64,000 nt of DNA from Toxorhynchites rutilus septentrionalis (taxonomy: Eukaryota > Arthropoda > Insecta > Diptera > Culicidae). The position numbers and the translations under genes were made by a program. The notes under the pieces are model-generated. The model searched no databases. It had not been told where the DNA came from and saw only the letters and a program-made list of their open reading frames with translations. The stretch lies in the NCBI RefSeq assembly GCF_029784135.1, contig NC_073746.1, positions 3,368,136 to 3,432,135 on the forward strand, read 5' to 3'. Positions 32,210 to 42,782 of the stretch are shown here, in pieces. Position 1 is the stretch's first letter, and every line of letters begins with the position of its first letter.

Positions 32210-34420
32210 TTAATGCTGCTCGACGTCTTCCAGTGCCGCGGGACTCACGATGGATGGTTTGGATTCGGATGAAGCGGTGGAGCAAGGCAGCAAACATATT
32301 TTTGTTATCGGACGTGTGATGATTCCTCTCGTAGTGCGTAACGAGACTACTCGAGTGATGTTGTCTTCTCCAGGATGTAACTCCACGATACGGGCGAGTG
32401 GCCAGCGAATGGGAGGCTGCATTTCGTCGATTACGATGACCATCCTGCCTGGTGTGAGTTCGTCGTTGCGGATGGAACGAACTGTGTCCCTCTGAAGCTC
32501 CTGTAAGTACTCACGTCGCCAGTGGTACCAAAATCTTTGCGTGTGAAGTTGGAGCTGCTGATAGTGGTCGAGCCGGTTCGATGGAATGTGACGAAGGTCA
32601 GTGTCGGGCAGGGCGTTCATCGTCGTGCCAATGAGGAAATGCGCTGGAGTGAGCGCGGCCAAGTCGTTGGGGTCTTCGGAGATTGGAAGCAGCGGTCTGG
32701 AGTTCATCTGAGCTTCTATTTGTGCGAGGATGGTCGTCATGTCTTCGAACGAAACTTTTATACCACCCAATTGACGGAAAAGGTGCTTCTTAGCGACTTT
32801 TACAGCCGCTTCCCATAAACCGCCAAAATGCGGCGCCTTTGGTGGTATGAAATGCCAGGCGATACCTTCATCTGCGCAAAAGGCATAGATTTCTTTTATC
32901 TGGTTCTCATTTTGTAGCATATTGAATAGTTGTGAAAGCTCGTTGCTGGCACCAGCAAAATTTGTTCCGTTATCCGAATGCACATGGGCAGGACGCCCTC
33001 GCCTTGCAATGAATCTGCGAAAAGCAGATAAGAACGCTGCGGTGGATAAATCGCTAGCAAGTTCTAAATGAACGGCCTTTGTTGTGAAGCATATAAAAAG
33101 ACACAGGTAAGATTTGGGTGAGCTTGCGCGCTTATGTGGTGGTTTGAGGTAGAGTGGACCTGCGTAGTCTACTCCGGTGACACTGAAGGGACGGCTTGGA
33201 ATGACTCGTTGTGCGGGTAACTGGCCTATCTGCTGCTGGAGGGGTACGGGATTCAAACGATTGCATCGAAAACAATTCCGTACAATGCTTTTAACGAGGC
33301 GGCGACCATTTAGAGGCCAAAATTCCTCGCGGATTGCCGTTAGTAAAAGTCGCCCGCCGCCATGAAGCAATTTAGTGTGGTAATATTGAGCGATTAGTAA
33401 GGTGAAGGGATGGGATGCTGGCAATAATGCGGGATGTTTAGCTTGATATGGCAATGCTGACAAGTTTAATCGTCCACCTACTCTCAACACTCCCTCTGGG
33501 TCGATGAATGGGTTCATTTTGCGAATGTTTGATTGTTTCGATACCGATTTGTTCCTTCTTATTTCCTTTATTTCGTCGCCGAAGACTTCTTGTTGAACGA
33601 GACAGGTAAGCATTGTTTTAGCTTTCATTATTTGTTCTGCGGTAAGTATTTTTCCAGCGAAGTTTGAAGACGATTGGGGCAACGTTCTGGTCTTTTGTCG
33701 GGCGTTGTTGGCGAATCGTAAGCAGTATGCTATAACATGCAGCAGTCTGCTATAGCTTGACCAGCGAAGAAACATCTGGTTGATTTCCGGAGCGGCTTGG
33801 ATTACTGGGGCTGCGTGAAGTGTTGTAGAGTTGTTGCGTAATTCTTGCAGTTCTGTTTCGGGGATCTGTGATGTTACTGATGTTGGCCAAGTGTGCATAG
33901 CACTTTTCAGCCATTTCGGTCCGCAACTCCATATTTTATTATCGATGAAGTCTGCTACATCTACACCTCTGGAGACTAAATCTGCTGGATTCTCTTGGCC
34001 TGAAACGTGTTTCCAGTGACACCCATGTGTGAGGCTCTGGATTTCAGCCACACGGTTGGCCACAAACGTTTTCCAGGTGTTTGGAGGTGATTTCAACCAC
34101 TGCAAAGTGACGGTGGAATCTGACCAAAAGTATGAAGTGGATACATTAATGTTAATGGCTTGTATTATACGCTGGTGAAGTTGAGCAGCGAGAACAGCGG
34201 CGCAGAGTTCCCAGCGGGGAATTGTTAAGCGTTTGAGTGGAGCTACCTTTGATTTGGAGGCCAGCAGCTGGACCTCGACTTTTCCTTCAGCGTCTTCACA
34301 ACGAATGTATGTGCATGCACCGTATGCAGATTCTGATGCATCAGCAAAAGTGTGTAATTGAAGGACAGAATTCGGGAGAAATGCACAGCGTTTGATACGA
34401 TACGTGGAAATAAGAGGCAA
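32210..34420 (-). CDS. BEL RNase H and integrase frame
   Basis: 736 residues in the open segment; homology starts slightly upstream of the first Met. RNase H: FADASESAYGA (about residue 25), AAVLAAQL, and YFWSDSTVTLQWL (about 97) carry the catalytic acids. Integrase: the HHCC zinc domain reads HTKLLHGGG ... CFRCNRL (about 340-395); the core shows GVDYAGPLYL, HSDNGTNFAGASNE and HFGGLWEAAVK, the D-D-E positions. A C-terminal DUF5641-like segment follows (NRLDHYQQLQLHTQRFWYHW, TPGRMVIVIDEMQPPIRWPL), as usual in BEL integrases. Lies directly downstream of gag-RT in the same transcript. No other break is visible. Confidence 0.85.
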   Translation of the reverse strand: MPLISTYRIKRCAFLPNSVLQLHTFADASESAYGACTYIRCEDAEGKVEVQLLASKSKVAPLKRLTIPRWELCAAVLAAQLHQRIIQAININVSTSYFWSDSTVTLQWLKSPPNTWKTFVANRVAEIQSLTHGCHWKHVSGQENPADLVSRGVDVADFIDNKIWSCGPKWLKSAMHTWPTSVTSQIPETELQELRNNSTTLHAAPVIQAAPEINQMFLRWSSYSRLLHVIAYCLRFANNARQKTRTLPQSSSNFAGKILTAEQIMKAKTMLTCLVQQEVFGDEIKEIRRNKSVSKQSNIRKMNPFIDPEGVLRVGGRLNLSALPYQAKHPALLPASHPFTLLIAQYYHTKLLHGGGRLLLTAIREEFWPLNGRRLVKSIVRNCFRCNRLNPVPLQQQIGQLPAQRVIPSRPFSVTGVDYAGPLYLKPPHKRASSPKSYLCLFICFTTKAVHLELASDLSTAAFLSAFRRFIARRGRPAHVHSDNGTNFAGASNELSQLFNMLQNENQIKEIYAFCADEGIAWHFIPPKAPHFGGLWEAAVKVAKKHLFRQLGGIKVSFEDMTTILAQIEAQMNSRPLLPISEDPNDLAALTPAHFLIGTTMNALPDTDLRHIPSNRLDHYQQLQLHTQRFWYHWRREYLQELQRDTVRSIRNDELTPGRMVIVIDEMQPPIRWPLARIVELHPGEDNITRVVSLRTTRGIITRPITKICLLPCSTASSESKPSIVSPAALEDVEQH

Positions 34421-34469
34421 ATCTCGTTGATATTTTTCCCATTTTTCTAAAATACTTTTGGGAACAGGG

Positions 34470-37400
34470 TCAATCGCAAGACAATAGCCAAAGTTCTTGC
34501 ATCAATATTTTTGCTCGCACGACTATTGGTGAGATTAATCCTAACGGGTCGAACAATTTGGCGATGGTTGAGAGAATGGATCGTTTAGTTGACATTTCGA
34601 CGTTGGTTTCTAGTTGCGAATCGAAGCGCAGCACATCTGCTTCTGGTTCCCACATAATTCCCAGCGTTTTTACCGTTTCGTTTGGGCTGAAATTTAGCAT
34701 CGATTGTGTCCCGATTTCATCATCGTTCAGTCCATGCAATACTTGTAGCTGATTTGTAGACCATTTTCGTAGACTGAAACCACCTTTCCTTAAGAGTTGA
34801 CTCAATTCTTCTCGCAGACGCAGTGCTTCATCAGTCGTTTGGGCCCCACCGATGAAATCGTCAACGTAGAAGTTTTCCTTCAAGGCACGGGCTCCCAATG
34901 GGTAATTGTGGCCTTCATCTTCGGCTAATTGATTCAACGTACGTGTAGCGAGGTATGCTGACGGAGCTAAGCCATATGTGACAGTAAGCAGTTCGTACGT
35001 TTGAGCAGGAACATCATTGGAAAAACGCCCAATCACACGCTGCAGTGGAACGTCATCGGGATGCACCAGAACTTGGCGATACATTTTTGCGATATCGCCT
35101 ACTAATGCGATTTGGTACGTTCTGAATCGCAAAATGATAGTGAGTAAGTCGTCTTGTACAACCGGGCCTACACAGAGTGCGTTGTTTAGAGAGAAGTTCG
35201 TAGAAGTTCTTGTCGAACCATCAAACACGACACGCATTTTTGTCGTCGTACTGGCTTCTTTAAAGACCGGGTGATGAGGCAAGTAGAATGTCTTCGAGGT
35301 CGTAGTATCTGTTTTGACGAGACGCATGTGTCCAAGAGCCAAATATTCTCGCATGAAATTGTGGTATTCTGCTTTTAATTGTGGGTCCCTTTCCAGTCGC
35401 TTTTCGAGCAATTCAAATCGACGAAGCGCACTAGGTTTCGAGGTGCCTAGCATTATATCGAAATCGTTCTGCTTCGGATAGCGTACGATGTAGCGGCCAT
35501 CTACCTTGCGAAGAATAGTTTTTTTGTAATAATCTTCACATTTTCTCTCTTCTATTGATAGATTATCTTTCACAGACAAATGTTCAATGCTCCAGAATCT
35601 TTCTAGGGATTCTTCTAGCGAGATCATGGTTATAGCGATCACATTCTGGGGTTGAACAATGTTCGGGTTTGTGTTGAAGCTTGTTGCACCGGCTATTATC
35701 CAACCAAAAACGCTATTTACAAGAACAGGATGTTGGCGGTCAATGTGGATGCGTGTGGAATCGGGGAAAAATGAATAAAAGTGCTTCACGCCCAAAACGA
35801 TGTCGATTGGTTGTGACTTGTTAAAGTGAGGATCAGCAAGAAACAAATCTGCAGGTATTTTCCAGTGTCCGATGGAAACATTATGTGCTGGGAGATTGGC
35901 AGTGGGTTTGTCCATCACCAGAAAATTGACACTTTGTGAGAAATCTTCTTTTCTTGATTTGATTTCGGTAAAAACCGCTTCTGTTACTGGTTTGGACAGC
36001 TTGCCCGCTCCTTGGATAAGTATGTTGACTTTGTAGCGTTTTAATTTCAAGATTTGGGCCATACGTTGAGAGATCAGGTTGGGCTGAGATGCGCTGTCCA
36101 AGAGGGCTCGTGCTAGATGCTCTTGACCATAGGCGTCTACAATTTTTATCACAGCCGTCAAGAGAAATACATTTTCATTCGACTGATGAACGGGGGTGCA
36201 ATTCACAACGGGCATAATTTCGGTGGCAGTGACCGATGTCTGTTGGGAATCTGCAGCATGTGAAGTTGATGGCTGAGATATTGGGGCCACATACGACTGT
36301 GAAGCAGAAGAATCGGCGCTGTTGGAAGCTTTCTTCGTACTTTCCGCAGTGCTAGCGTGTAAGAGTGTATGGTGACGACGATTGCAAACTTTGCAGTTGA
36401 AGCTGGAAGGACAATTTCGTGCAATGTGGTCCTTTCGCAAGCAGTTGTTGCATAGACGTTTGGACGAAACAAATTGTTGACGTTCGGTGTGGAAAAACCG
36501 ATTGAATTTCTGACATTTCATTAACAAGTGTAGCTGATTGCATGCTGGACACTTGTCAGTGGGTGTTGCAGTAGATGCACACGAAGAGAAACGAAATGGT
36601 GGTTGCTTTTTCAAATGTTGATTTGACGAAAACGAGTTTGCTGAGGAATTGTGATTGTTCACTGACATCGATTCTAGTACCCTGATTCTTCTTTGCAGAA
36701 ATTCGATGAGACAAGCGTAATTAGGATCGTCGACTCGAGATGCATTCTCTTCCCATGCTTGAAGAGCTTCTTCGGGTAGCCGGGTACATAACAAATGTTC
36801 TAAAATTGTACTCCACGTATCCGTTGGTTCGTTCAGCTGACGGAGTACCTTGATGTGTCGTTCAAATTCGTCCACCAGGCTGTGGAGTGATACCGCTGAT
36901 TTCTTTTTTATTCGTTGTATGTCGAAGAGCGCTTGTAAGTGACGCTTCTTCAACAAATATTCGTTCGAATAGCGAGATGTTAGAGTTTGCCATGCTAAAT
37001 TGTAATTCGCGGAGCTGATTGGAATGGACTCGATTAGTTGAGCGGCTTCTCCCTTGATAGCAGCCCTCAAGTAATGAAACTTTTGAATATCCGCCACATC
37101 AGGATTAGAGTGAATTAACGCCAGAAACGTATCATGAAAAGCCAACCATCGCATATAATCGCCATCAAATTCAGGTAACGAAATCGTAGGTAGTTTAATC
37201 CCAGAGAGAGTGGAGTTAGTATTTGCATTGTGTGTAGAAGTAGGGAAATTGCCAGCGAGAGACGATAATTTAGAGAGAAGTAGTGATTTTATTTTGAAAA
37301 AACGTGATTCAAAATCACTACGAATTGCATCATGCACCGCCATACCTTCTTCACTCTCCTCAAATCCTTCTAGTTGGTCCAGAACATCCTCCATTTTGAC

Positions 37401-37556
37401 CCATAATCCATCCAAATGCGCAATCCTCAATTCTAATTGTGGTTGATCCGTCTCCGCATTGAAGGTCTGCAGAAAAGCCTCTACCCGACCCAGCGCTGTT
37501 ATAATACTGGTTCTCTTCGACGTGAGCCTCGATATGTCCTGTGCGTTCGACATCAC
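34470..37556 (-). CDS. BEL gag-protease-reverse transcriptase frame
   Basis: 1028 residues from MMSNAQDISRL. Residues about 20-300 are the BEL gag region (DUF1759-like; LPEFDGDYMRWLAFHDTFLA). Residues about 335-400 hold Cys/His knuckles (CPACNQLHLLMKC, LCNNCLRKDHIARNC, CKVCNRRHHTLLH). An aspartic-protease-like block follows at about 480 (ARALLDSASQPNLIS, the DSA variant common in BEL). The RT occupies about 690-1000, with DIAKMYRQVLVHPDD, TYGLAPSAYLATRTL and the catalytic FYVDDFIGG. The frame stops at 34470 just as the RT-RNase H connection begins; the rest of pol continues in another frame from about 34465. The product would be processed into capsid, protease and polymerase in intact family members. 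Confidence 0.85.
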   Translation of the reverse strand: MMSNAQDISRLTSKRTSIITALGRVEAFLQTFNAETDQPQLELRIAHLDGLWVKMEDVLDQLEGFEESEEGMAVHDAIRSDFESRFFKIKSLLLSKLSSLAGNFPTSTHNANTNSTLSGIKLPTISLPEFDGDYMRWLAFHDTFLALIHSNPDVADIQKFHYLRAAIKGEAAQLIESIPISSANYNLAWQTLTSRYSNEYLLKKRHLQALFDIQRIKKKSAVSLHSLVDEFERHIKVLRQLNEPTDTWSTILEHLLCTRLPEEALQAWEENASRVDDPNYACLIEFLQRRIRVLESMSVNNHNSSANSFSSNQHLKKQPPFRFSSCASTATPTDKCPACNQLHLLMKCQKFNRFFHTERQQFVSSKRLCNNCLRKDHIARNCPSSFNCKVCNRRHHTLLHASTAESTKKASNSADSSASQSYVAPISQPSTSHAADSQQTSVTATEIMPVVNCTPVHQSNENVFLLTAVIKIVDAYGQEHLARALLDSASQPNLISQRMAQILKLKRYKVNILIQGAGKLSKPVTEAVFTEIKSRKEDFSQSVNFLVMDKPTANLPAHNVSIGHWKIPADLFLADPHFNKSQPIDIVLGVKHFYSFFPDSTRIHIDRQHPVLVNSVFGWIIAGATSFNTNPNIVQPQNVIAITMISLEESLERFWSIEHLSVKDNLSIEERKCEDYYKKTILRKVDGRYIVRYPKQNDFDIMLGTSKPSALRRFELLEKRLERDPQLKAEYHNFMREYLALGHMRLVKTDTTTSKTFYLPHHPVFKEASTTTKMRVVFDGSTRTSTNFSLNNALCVGPVVQDDLLTIILRFRTYQIALVGDIAKMYRQVLVHPDDVPLQRVIGRFSNDVPAQTYELLTVTYGLAPSAYLATRTLNQLAEDEGHNYPLGARALKENFYVDDFIGGAQTTDEALRLREELSQLLRKGGFSLRKWSTNQLQVLHGLNDDEIGTQSMLNFSPNETVKTLGIMWEPEADVLRFDSQLETNVEMSTKRSILSTIAKLFDPLGLISPIVVRAKILMQELWLLSCD

Positions 37557-38037
37557 GCCTCGTGAATAGCAGCAGTAGCAACAATGATTAAAAACTCGGC
37601 GATTGATTTAATCTGTAGACGAAAAAGACCACAGTAGTCCCGACCACGGAAAGGTGGCAACTTGGAAAGGTACTCACCTTTTCCAAGGCAAGAAAATGCC
37701 TTGTATAAAATTCAACAGGATCGTGCAGTCGGGCGAAAATCCAAAAAGTCTTCAAAAATCCAAAATCATCTTCCGGAAATCCTTTTGAAGTCGATGACAA
37801 ATGCAGGATAATGTTCTCCAAGTCCGATGGATGGTTCCGGTTACGATGTAATGTCATACAATCCAAATTCAAGTCGTAACAATTTGAAATTGTATCGATG
37901 AACAATGACTTGAATGGAACTATTCAAGTTTCACAAATGGCGCAGCTAATGGAACAATTCCAGTATTGTTCGAATCCTTTTTGAATATGTCGGTATGGAT
38001 CATCAAACGAATTGAAAAATCCTGGTCACGGCACCAA

Positions 38038-38350
38038 TGTTAACGCTAACCAGAAATCCCTACGTTGTGTCTAACTAAATTCGCGATGATCCACAGCACC
38101 ACTCACCAGACGAAAACTTCTTTAAACGAAAAAGCTAAACCTTTTAATTTTATGGGTAATTTTATTTGAATAAAACTTTCATCCAAACTGTTCAAGCTTT
38201 CTATTGGTACTGACCTAAGTTATCGGGTACAATATAGCTTTAGCCTAATGTTACAACAGGGTTGCTAAATTATTTAGTCGACGCATCATTTTTTGGGCAA
38301 CAACGAAGTTGGCTGCGTACTGCTGCTGAACACTACACTATTGTTCATCA
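38038..38350 (-). repeat. BEL 5' LTR
   Basis: 313 bp, apparently identical to the 3' LTR. It would carry the promoter for the element's transcript on the minus strand. Followed on the right by the duplicated taggt and then unrelated flanking sequence. Confidence 0.9.
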
Positions 38351-38711
38351 TAGGTTATTCTGCACACCATGTCTGTTCCATCATTGACTCATGAGTCGAG
38401 GTAGAATTCTTAAAAACCTGGTTCGATCAAATATCCTGCGCAGATTCAAACTTCCGGTTCTATGAAAAGGAGCTGATAGTTCTCTAAAGCCTCCATTGTG
38501 TCACATATTGACACAACACCTTGAACCATTTTCAAACTATGGAAAACGAGGATCGACTCACTCCGAACTGTCGGACGATTCTGAAAATGTCGCTCGATTT
38601 GAACTTGAGTTTCCCATAGCCTTCACGCTCGAGGCGGTATGTAAACTAATGGAATCGCCTGGTCGCTCCAGCGGCATGAAAATGCTTTATTCTGCAAAAA
38701 TAGTTACATAT

Positions 38712-39884
38712 TTAATGTTCAAAGTATCGCCCATCGCTAGTCACAACTTTTTCCCATCTTTTTGGCAATTCACGGATCCCTTTGCGGAAATAATCGGCCG
38801 GTTTGACGGCTAACCACGAATCGATCCAATTCTGGACTACATCAAAATTGGAGAAGTGCTGGTCAACAAGAACATGTTGCATCGATCGAAAAAGGTAGTA
38901 ATCGGACGGAGCAATGTCTGAAGAATACGGCGGGTAGGATAGGACTTCTCATTTCAGTGTTTCCAAGTATGTTTTGATCGGTTTCGCGACATGCGGCCGA
39001 GCATTGTCATGCTGCAAAATAACTTTACCGTGTCTTTGCTTTGGCCGTTTTGCCTTCAGTGCACGGCTCAAACTCATCAATTGTCGTTGGTAGAAGTCCC
39101 TCATAATGGTTTCATTCGGTTTTAGCAGCTCATAGTACACCACACCCAGCTGGCCCCACCAAATAGACAGCATGACCTTCTGGCCGTGAAAATACTGCGC
39201 AGCCGTCAATGTTGATGCATGGGGTATCCATGCGTTACCCGCCATTTGGGATTGTCGTAATGGACCCACCTCTCATCACCAGCAAAAAAACCCTTTCTTC
39301 TATGCCGTTGGAACAGTTGTTCGCACGTGAAAAACGGCGTTCAACGTCTCGGGGCTGCAATTCATAGGGCACCCAATGTCCTATCTTTTGGATCATTCTC
39401 ATTGCTTTTAAAAGTTCGGATATGGTTTGCTGAGCTACTCCAACTGTATCTGCAAGTTCTTTTTTTTTATCTGTATTATAGTGACTTTCAACTCATTTGG
39501 CTGGTTCGTCACTTTTTACTTCCATTTTTGGAAGAATGTCGGGAGTGAGAATTGAACTCGTGACCCTTAGCGTGAGAGGCATGGATGTTACCACTACGCC
39601 AGATCGCCTCCACATCTGCACATCTGTGACGGATCTTGTACGATTGAAGCCTGCAGTTCTTCATCTTCAAACTTTTTTGGCGGCCCGGAACGTTCTTCGT
39701 CTTCCAAGCCAAAATTACCACTTTTAAACCGGGCAAACCACGTCTGAAGCGTTCACTCAGTTGGAGCATGGTCACCATAAACTTCCACCAAAATGCGATG
39801 ACTTTCCGCAGCTTTTTTCTTCATATTGAAGTAATGAAGTAACAATCCCCGCAAAAAAACTCTCGTTGGTACGAAATTCGACAT
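38712..39884 (-). pseudogene. Mos1/mauritiana-type mariner transposase, SINE-interrupted
   Basis: Start ATG at 39884-39882 (MSNFVPTRVFLRGLLLHYFN, then KKKAAESHRILVEVYG), stop after GRYFEH at 38712. The N-terminal HTH, the WFARFKSGNFGLEDEERSG linker, the WVPYEL block, KVMLSIWWGQLGVVYYELLK, the HDNARPHV catalytic block and a PPYSSDIAPSDYYLF block are all present, the DD34D pattern of mariner. An in-frame TGA follows THE (APTE) near residue 45 and several indels occur. A tRNA-SINE (39460-39612) sits between the HTH and the ELADTVGV block. Terminal repeats were not identified with confidence. Confidence 0.85.
39460..39612 (-). mobile_element. tRNA-derived SINE, copy 1
   Basis: On the minus strand it starts GGAGGCGATCTGGCGTAGTG, containing a pol III A-box match (TGGCGTAGTGG) and, about 35 bases on, a B-box-like GAGTTCAATTC. 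A non-tRNA body follows (AAAAATGGAAGTAAAAAGTG, then CAACTTTCA-complement) ending in ATACAGATAAAAAAAA. It lies inside the mariner coding relic with short similar flanks (about tgcagat on both sides). Same family at 62891-63001 and 63739-63889. Not a functional tRNA gene: the acceptor stem does not pair and the A-rich tail is that of a SINE. Confidence 0.85.
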
Positions 39885-40346
39885 ATTCGAAGTGGCAAGA
39901 AACTATGTTGTTTACTTCCAATGCATTGCGATGCGATTAATACGTTGAGCTGGTTTCATCACACCGACAGTGAACTTTTTGTTTAGAGAGTGTCAACAGG
40001 AAACGACAGCAACAAAATCGGAAAATTGATTTTTATAAAGATTTATTTTTAATATTTTTATAAAGATTTATAATGATTTTTATAAAAGTCCCCTATTGAT
40101 CCGTATGTGAGTCAAACGAAAAGTTCATCTTTGGACCTCTAGCTCGGTCAGGGCTTAACGTGTTAAATAAGCCGGAAGAACTAGTGTATGCTGGACAGGA
40201 AGAGGCAGGGTTGTTTGATGAAGTATTGCAAATGATGCAAATGTTGGCCAGAACCTCAATCATGGCTGATGAAATGATGAAGTGATTTTTTTTGGCATAA
40301 TGGGCTGATCCCCGTTTCGGCATAAAGACCACATCACCTTCGCAAG

Positions 40347-42759
40347 GAGAAGAAGAATAGAGTTTCAATCGGATAGTCATCGGGAGCGGACGTGTGTCCC
40401 CTTACTCCGCGTATATTTCCGTTTGAAGTTGCTTGTTACTGTGCAAAATGTTCCTGTGCTCCGTACCTGTTGTTATTGTAAAGTGGTGTTTTTTTTTATT
40501 CAAATATAGTTGTGAATAGGATGTGGAATTGTGAAATCGAAAATGTCTTTTTTTCAATCACAGTGATGAGCGGGGGAGTTTTGCAACGTTCTAGACGGAA
40601 AATGCGCAGTTTGTGCCCTGCGTTGTTTGAAGAGTGCAAGGAGTGAGCCCTTTACTCTCGTGTAAAATGGAAAACAATGAAATTTTCTACACAAATCATG
40701 GAAATGAACATGAAAATAAATGGTGAAATGAAGTATTGGACGAAGCCATTTTTCATACTTCATATGTGGTGGTGATCACTCCATCGTTTTCGTTGTGATA
40801 TCGATCGCGTGTTTGATTTAGTGTTGTAGTGTTTTCTCTTGTCGCGCGGCGGTTTGGTTGTTTCGTGTGGTAGATTCGGACATACCAATATACAAGGGTT
40901 TGTGTGTGTACCTTCCAGAACGAGTTCAAAGTTAATGCGCCATAGTGAATGTATCACAACCGGAGGAAACATTGGCGTGGCTGAGAGAGCAGACAGTAGA
41001 TTCAGCTAAGTTTTTTTTCTCACTTATTTATCCACGCACTTTTCAATTACTTTTTTTTCGAACACTACAATTCATCACATGTAAAATGCTAAAAATTGGT
41101 TTCTTTCAGCCCAATCGGATAACACACTTTCTGATTGCTCTTATGTTCATTACATTATTTTTCGTCCCACTAAAAAGCTTCGCGATAACATTGACACTTA
41201 CTCAAATCCAAATGTCAATTTACTGCTTTATTCATTTATTCATACGTCTCTCTTAATTTGAAAGCTGAATTCCATATATGTCGACATAGAACTTTTAAAT
41301 GTTAAATTTTCAAGTGTTCATCACGGGTTTTGTTTCTGGCGAATGAACTTCTAACAGGAATCCTGGAAATGATTCCAATTTCGTTAGGAATCATTAACTG
41401 GCTGCTTTCCTGGAGAGATGATAGAATGTGAGTGTGAGAGGTGATTATTTTTCGAGAGTAAATGATATCAAGCGAACAAAAATAAGAGAGGTGCGATGCA
41501 ATCTCCAAAATCGTAAATCTTAAAATTCAAATTATAACTCTTGAGTAATTATCGAAATCGTTAGGGAGAAACTGGAAAATACAAAAAATCTAATTTTTAT
41601 TTCTTCATTTTCGGGTAGTTTATGACATCAAAAAAGTTTAACGACTCTAACACATAATATAATTTGATTCATTCATTACAGTGCATCGTAGTTTTTTTAA
41701 TTCTTTATTTTTTATTATTTCCCGCCATTGCGATTAGTCATTGTATGCGTCCTTGTTAACATACTTCAGCTACATATTATATTTACGAATTTTATACTCC
41801 ATTTCAGTGGCAGATAGTTGCGGATGACACATTTGGTTCTAATTTAATGTTCCATATACAGATTGTATGTTTATAATTTCATGTTTAATGTGTGTGTATA
41901 AAATTATTTCTGTGTTCAGTTTGTTGATTCTAAGAATCGATAACGAAATATATCGCCGGGTCGAATGATTTCGAAGAGTTTTTCACGGTTACCTTCTCAG
42001 GTTTCTCGAAAATAATAAATTAAATCCTGATTATTACCTCTCTTCACTAACAAATATTCCTTCCATGATGAACGCTAGGGAACCACGCTATAGTGGCGAC
42101 CCTTCTGGCTTTCGAGCGGCGTCGTTATCGACTATTTGAAGCTCGAATCACCGAAACTTGCACAATGAGACTGGTTTGCTACTCCCAAGTGCTATTTAGT
42201 GTGTAGAACAGAAATTTCAATGTCGACCCCCAATAGCCAACATGGAACTCATCGTGTCAAGGGAGAGTGGGTGAGTTACAGTGGAACCTCGATTATCCGC
42301 GAGCGCGACAGCGAGTTCCTTACTAAATCCTAAACTAAATCTACTAAAAAATCCTACTAAATCAAAACTTTAAAATTTAAAAATTTTTAAATTTTCAAAT
42401 TGAAGATTTTAGAATCACATCACTTACCGCAGTGAATCCTGATTTATTCTGAACCACTCCCACTAACAACTATCCCTTCCATGATAAACGCTAGGGAACC
42501 ACGCTATAGAGGCGACCCTTCTGGCCTTCGGGCGGCGAATATCATACTAACATTCCTTCCCTTCCCCTGGTGACTGTAAGGACGTGGCCGGCGTCGTTAT
42601 TGACCATTCAAAGTTCGAATCACCGAAAATTGCACAACGAGAATGATTTGCTAGTCCCAAGCGTCATTCTGTGTGTTCTTTGTGCAATTTGGTTGGTTCA
42701 GGTCAATCACGGAGAGCAACTACGAATTGTACAGTCTACCCAAGCTCAAGCTCAAGCTC
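40347..42759 (+). mobile_element. short non-LTR retroelement with (CAAGCT)n tail, copy 2
   Basis: A perfect 23-bp direct repeat (aaagaccac ... ttcgcaag) flanks the block at 40324-40346 and 42760-42782. The 3' end is a CAAGCT hexamer run (about 42740-42759), as in the minus-strand copy at 10808-12339. The 3' part matches that copy from TGATAAACGCTAGGGAACCA through GTGGCCGGCGTCGTTATTGA. Inside, an earlier relative of the same 3' block occurs at 42060-42230, so the 3' UTR is partly duplicated. The 5' part includes a short open stretch (MNVSQPEETLAWLREQTVDS at 40945) ending in an AG-C-T-A-A-G junction also seen in copy 1. No RT or EN visible: non-autonomous. Confidence 0.7.
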
Positions 42760-42782
42760 AAAGACCACATCACCTTCGCAAG

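Larger units (their letters stand above)
31763..38350 (-). mobile_element. BEL/Pao LTR retrotransposon, nearly intact
   Basis: Two 313-bp LTRs (31763-32075 and 38038-38350) that look identical by eye bound a 6.6-kb unit. The pentamer taggt lies on both sides (31758-31762 and 38351-38355), the 5-bp duplication typical of BEL/Pao. On the minus strand the LTR begins TGATGAAC and ends GTTAACA. Directly after the 5' LTR (right-hand side) a TGGTGCCGTGACCAGG primer-binding-site candidate occurs; just before the 3' LTR is a purine-rich AAGGCGGCGGG stretch. The order gag, protease, RT, RNase H, integrase is complete in two long frames with one break near 34460. Identical LTRs imply a recent insertion. 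Confidence 0.9.

Noticed and set aside
39547..39609. Possible tRNA gene
   Set aside because: A- and B-box-like motifs are present, but the acceptor stem does not pair, a non-tRNA body and A-rich tail follow, and three copies exist. It is a SINE.
40945..41256. 103-codon open frame in the hexamer-tailed element
   Set aside because: Only the first ~25 residues look protein-like; the remainder is AT-rich and hydrophobic without a domain. Left inside the element rather than called as a gene.
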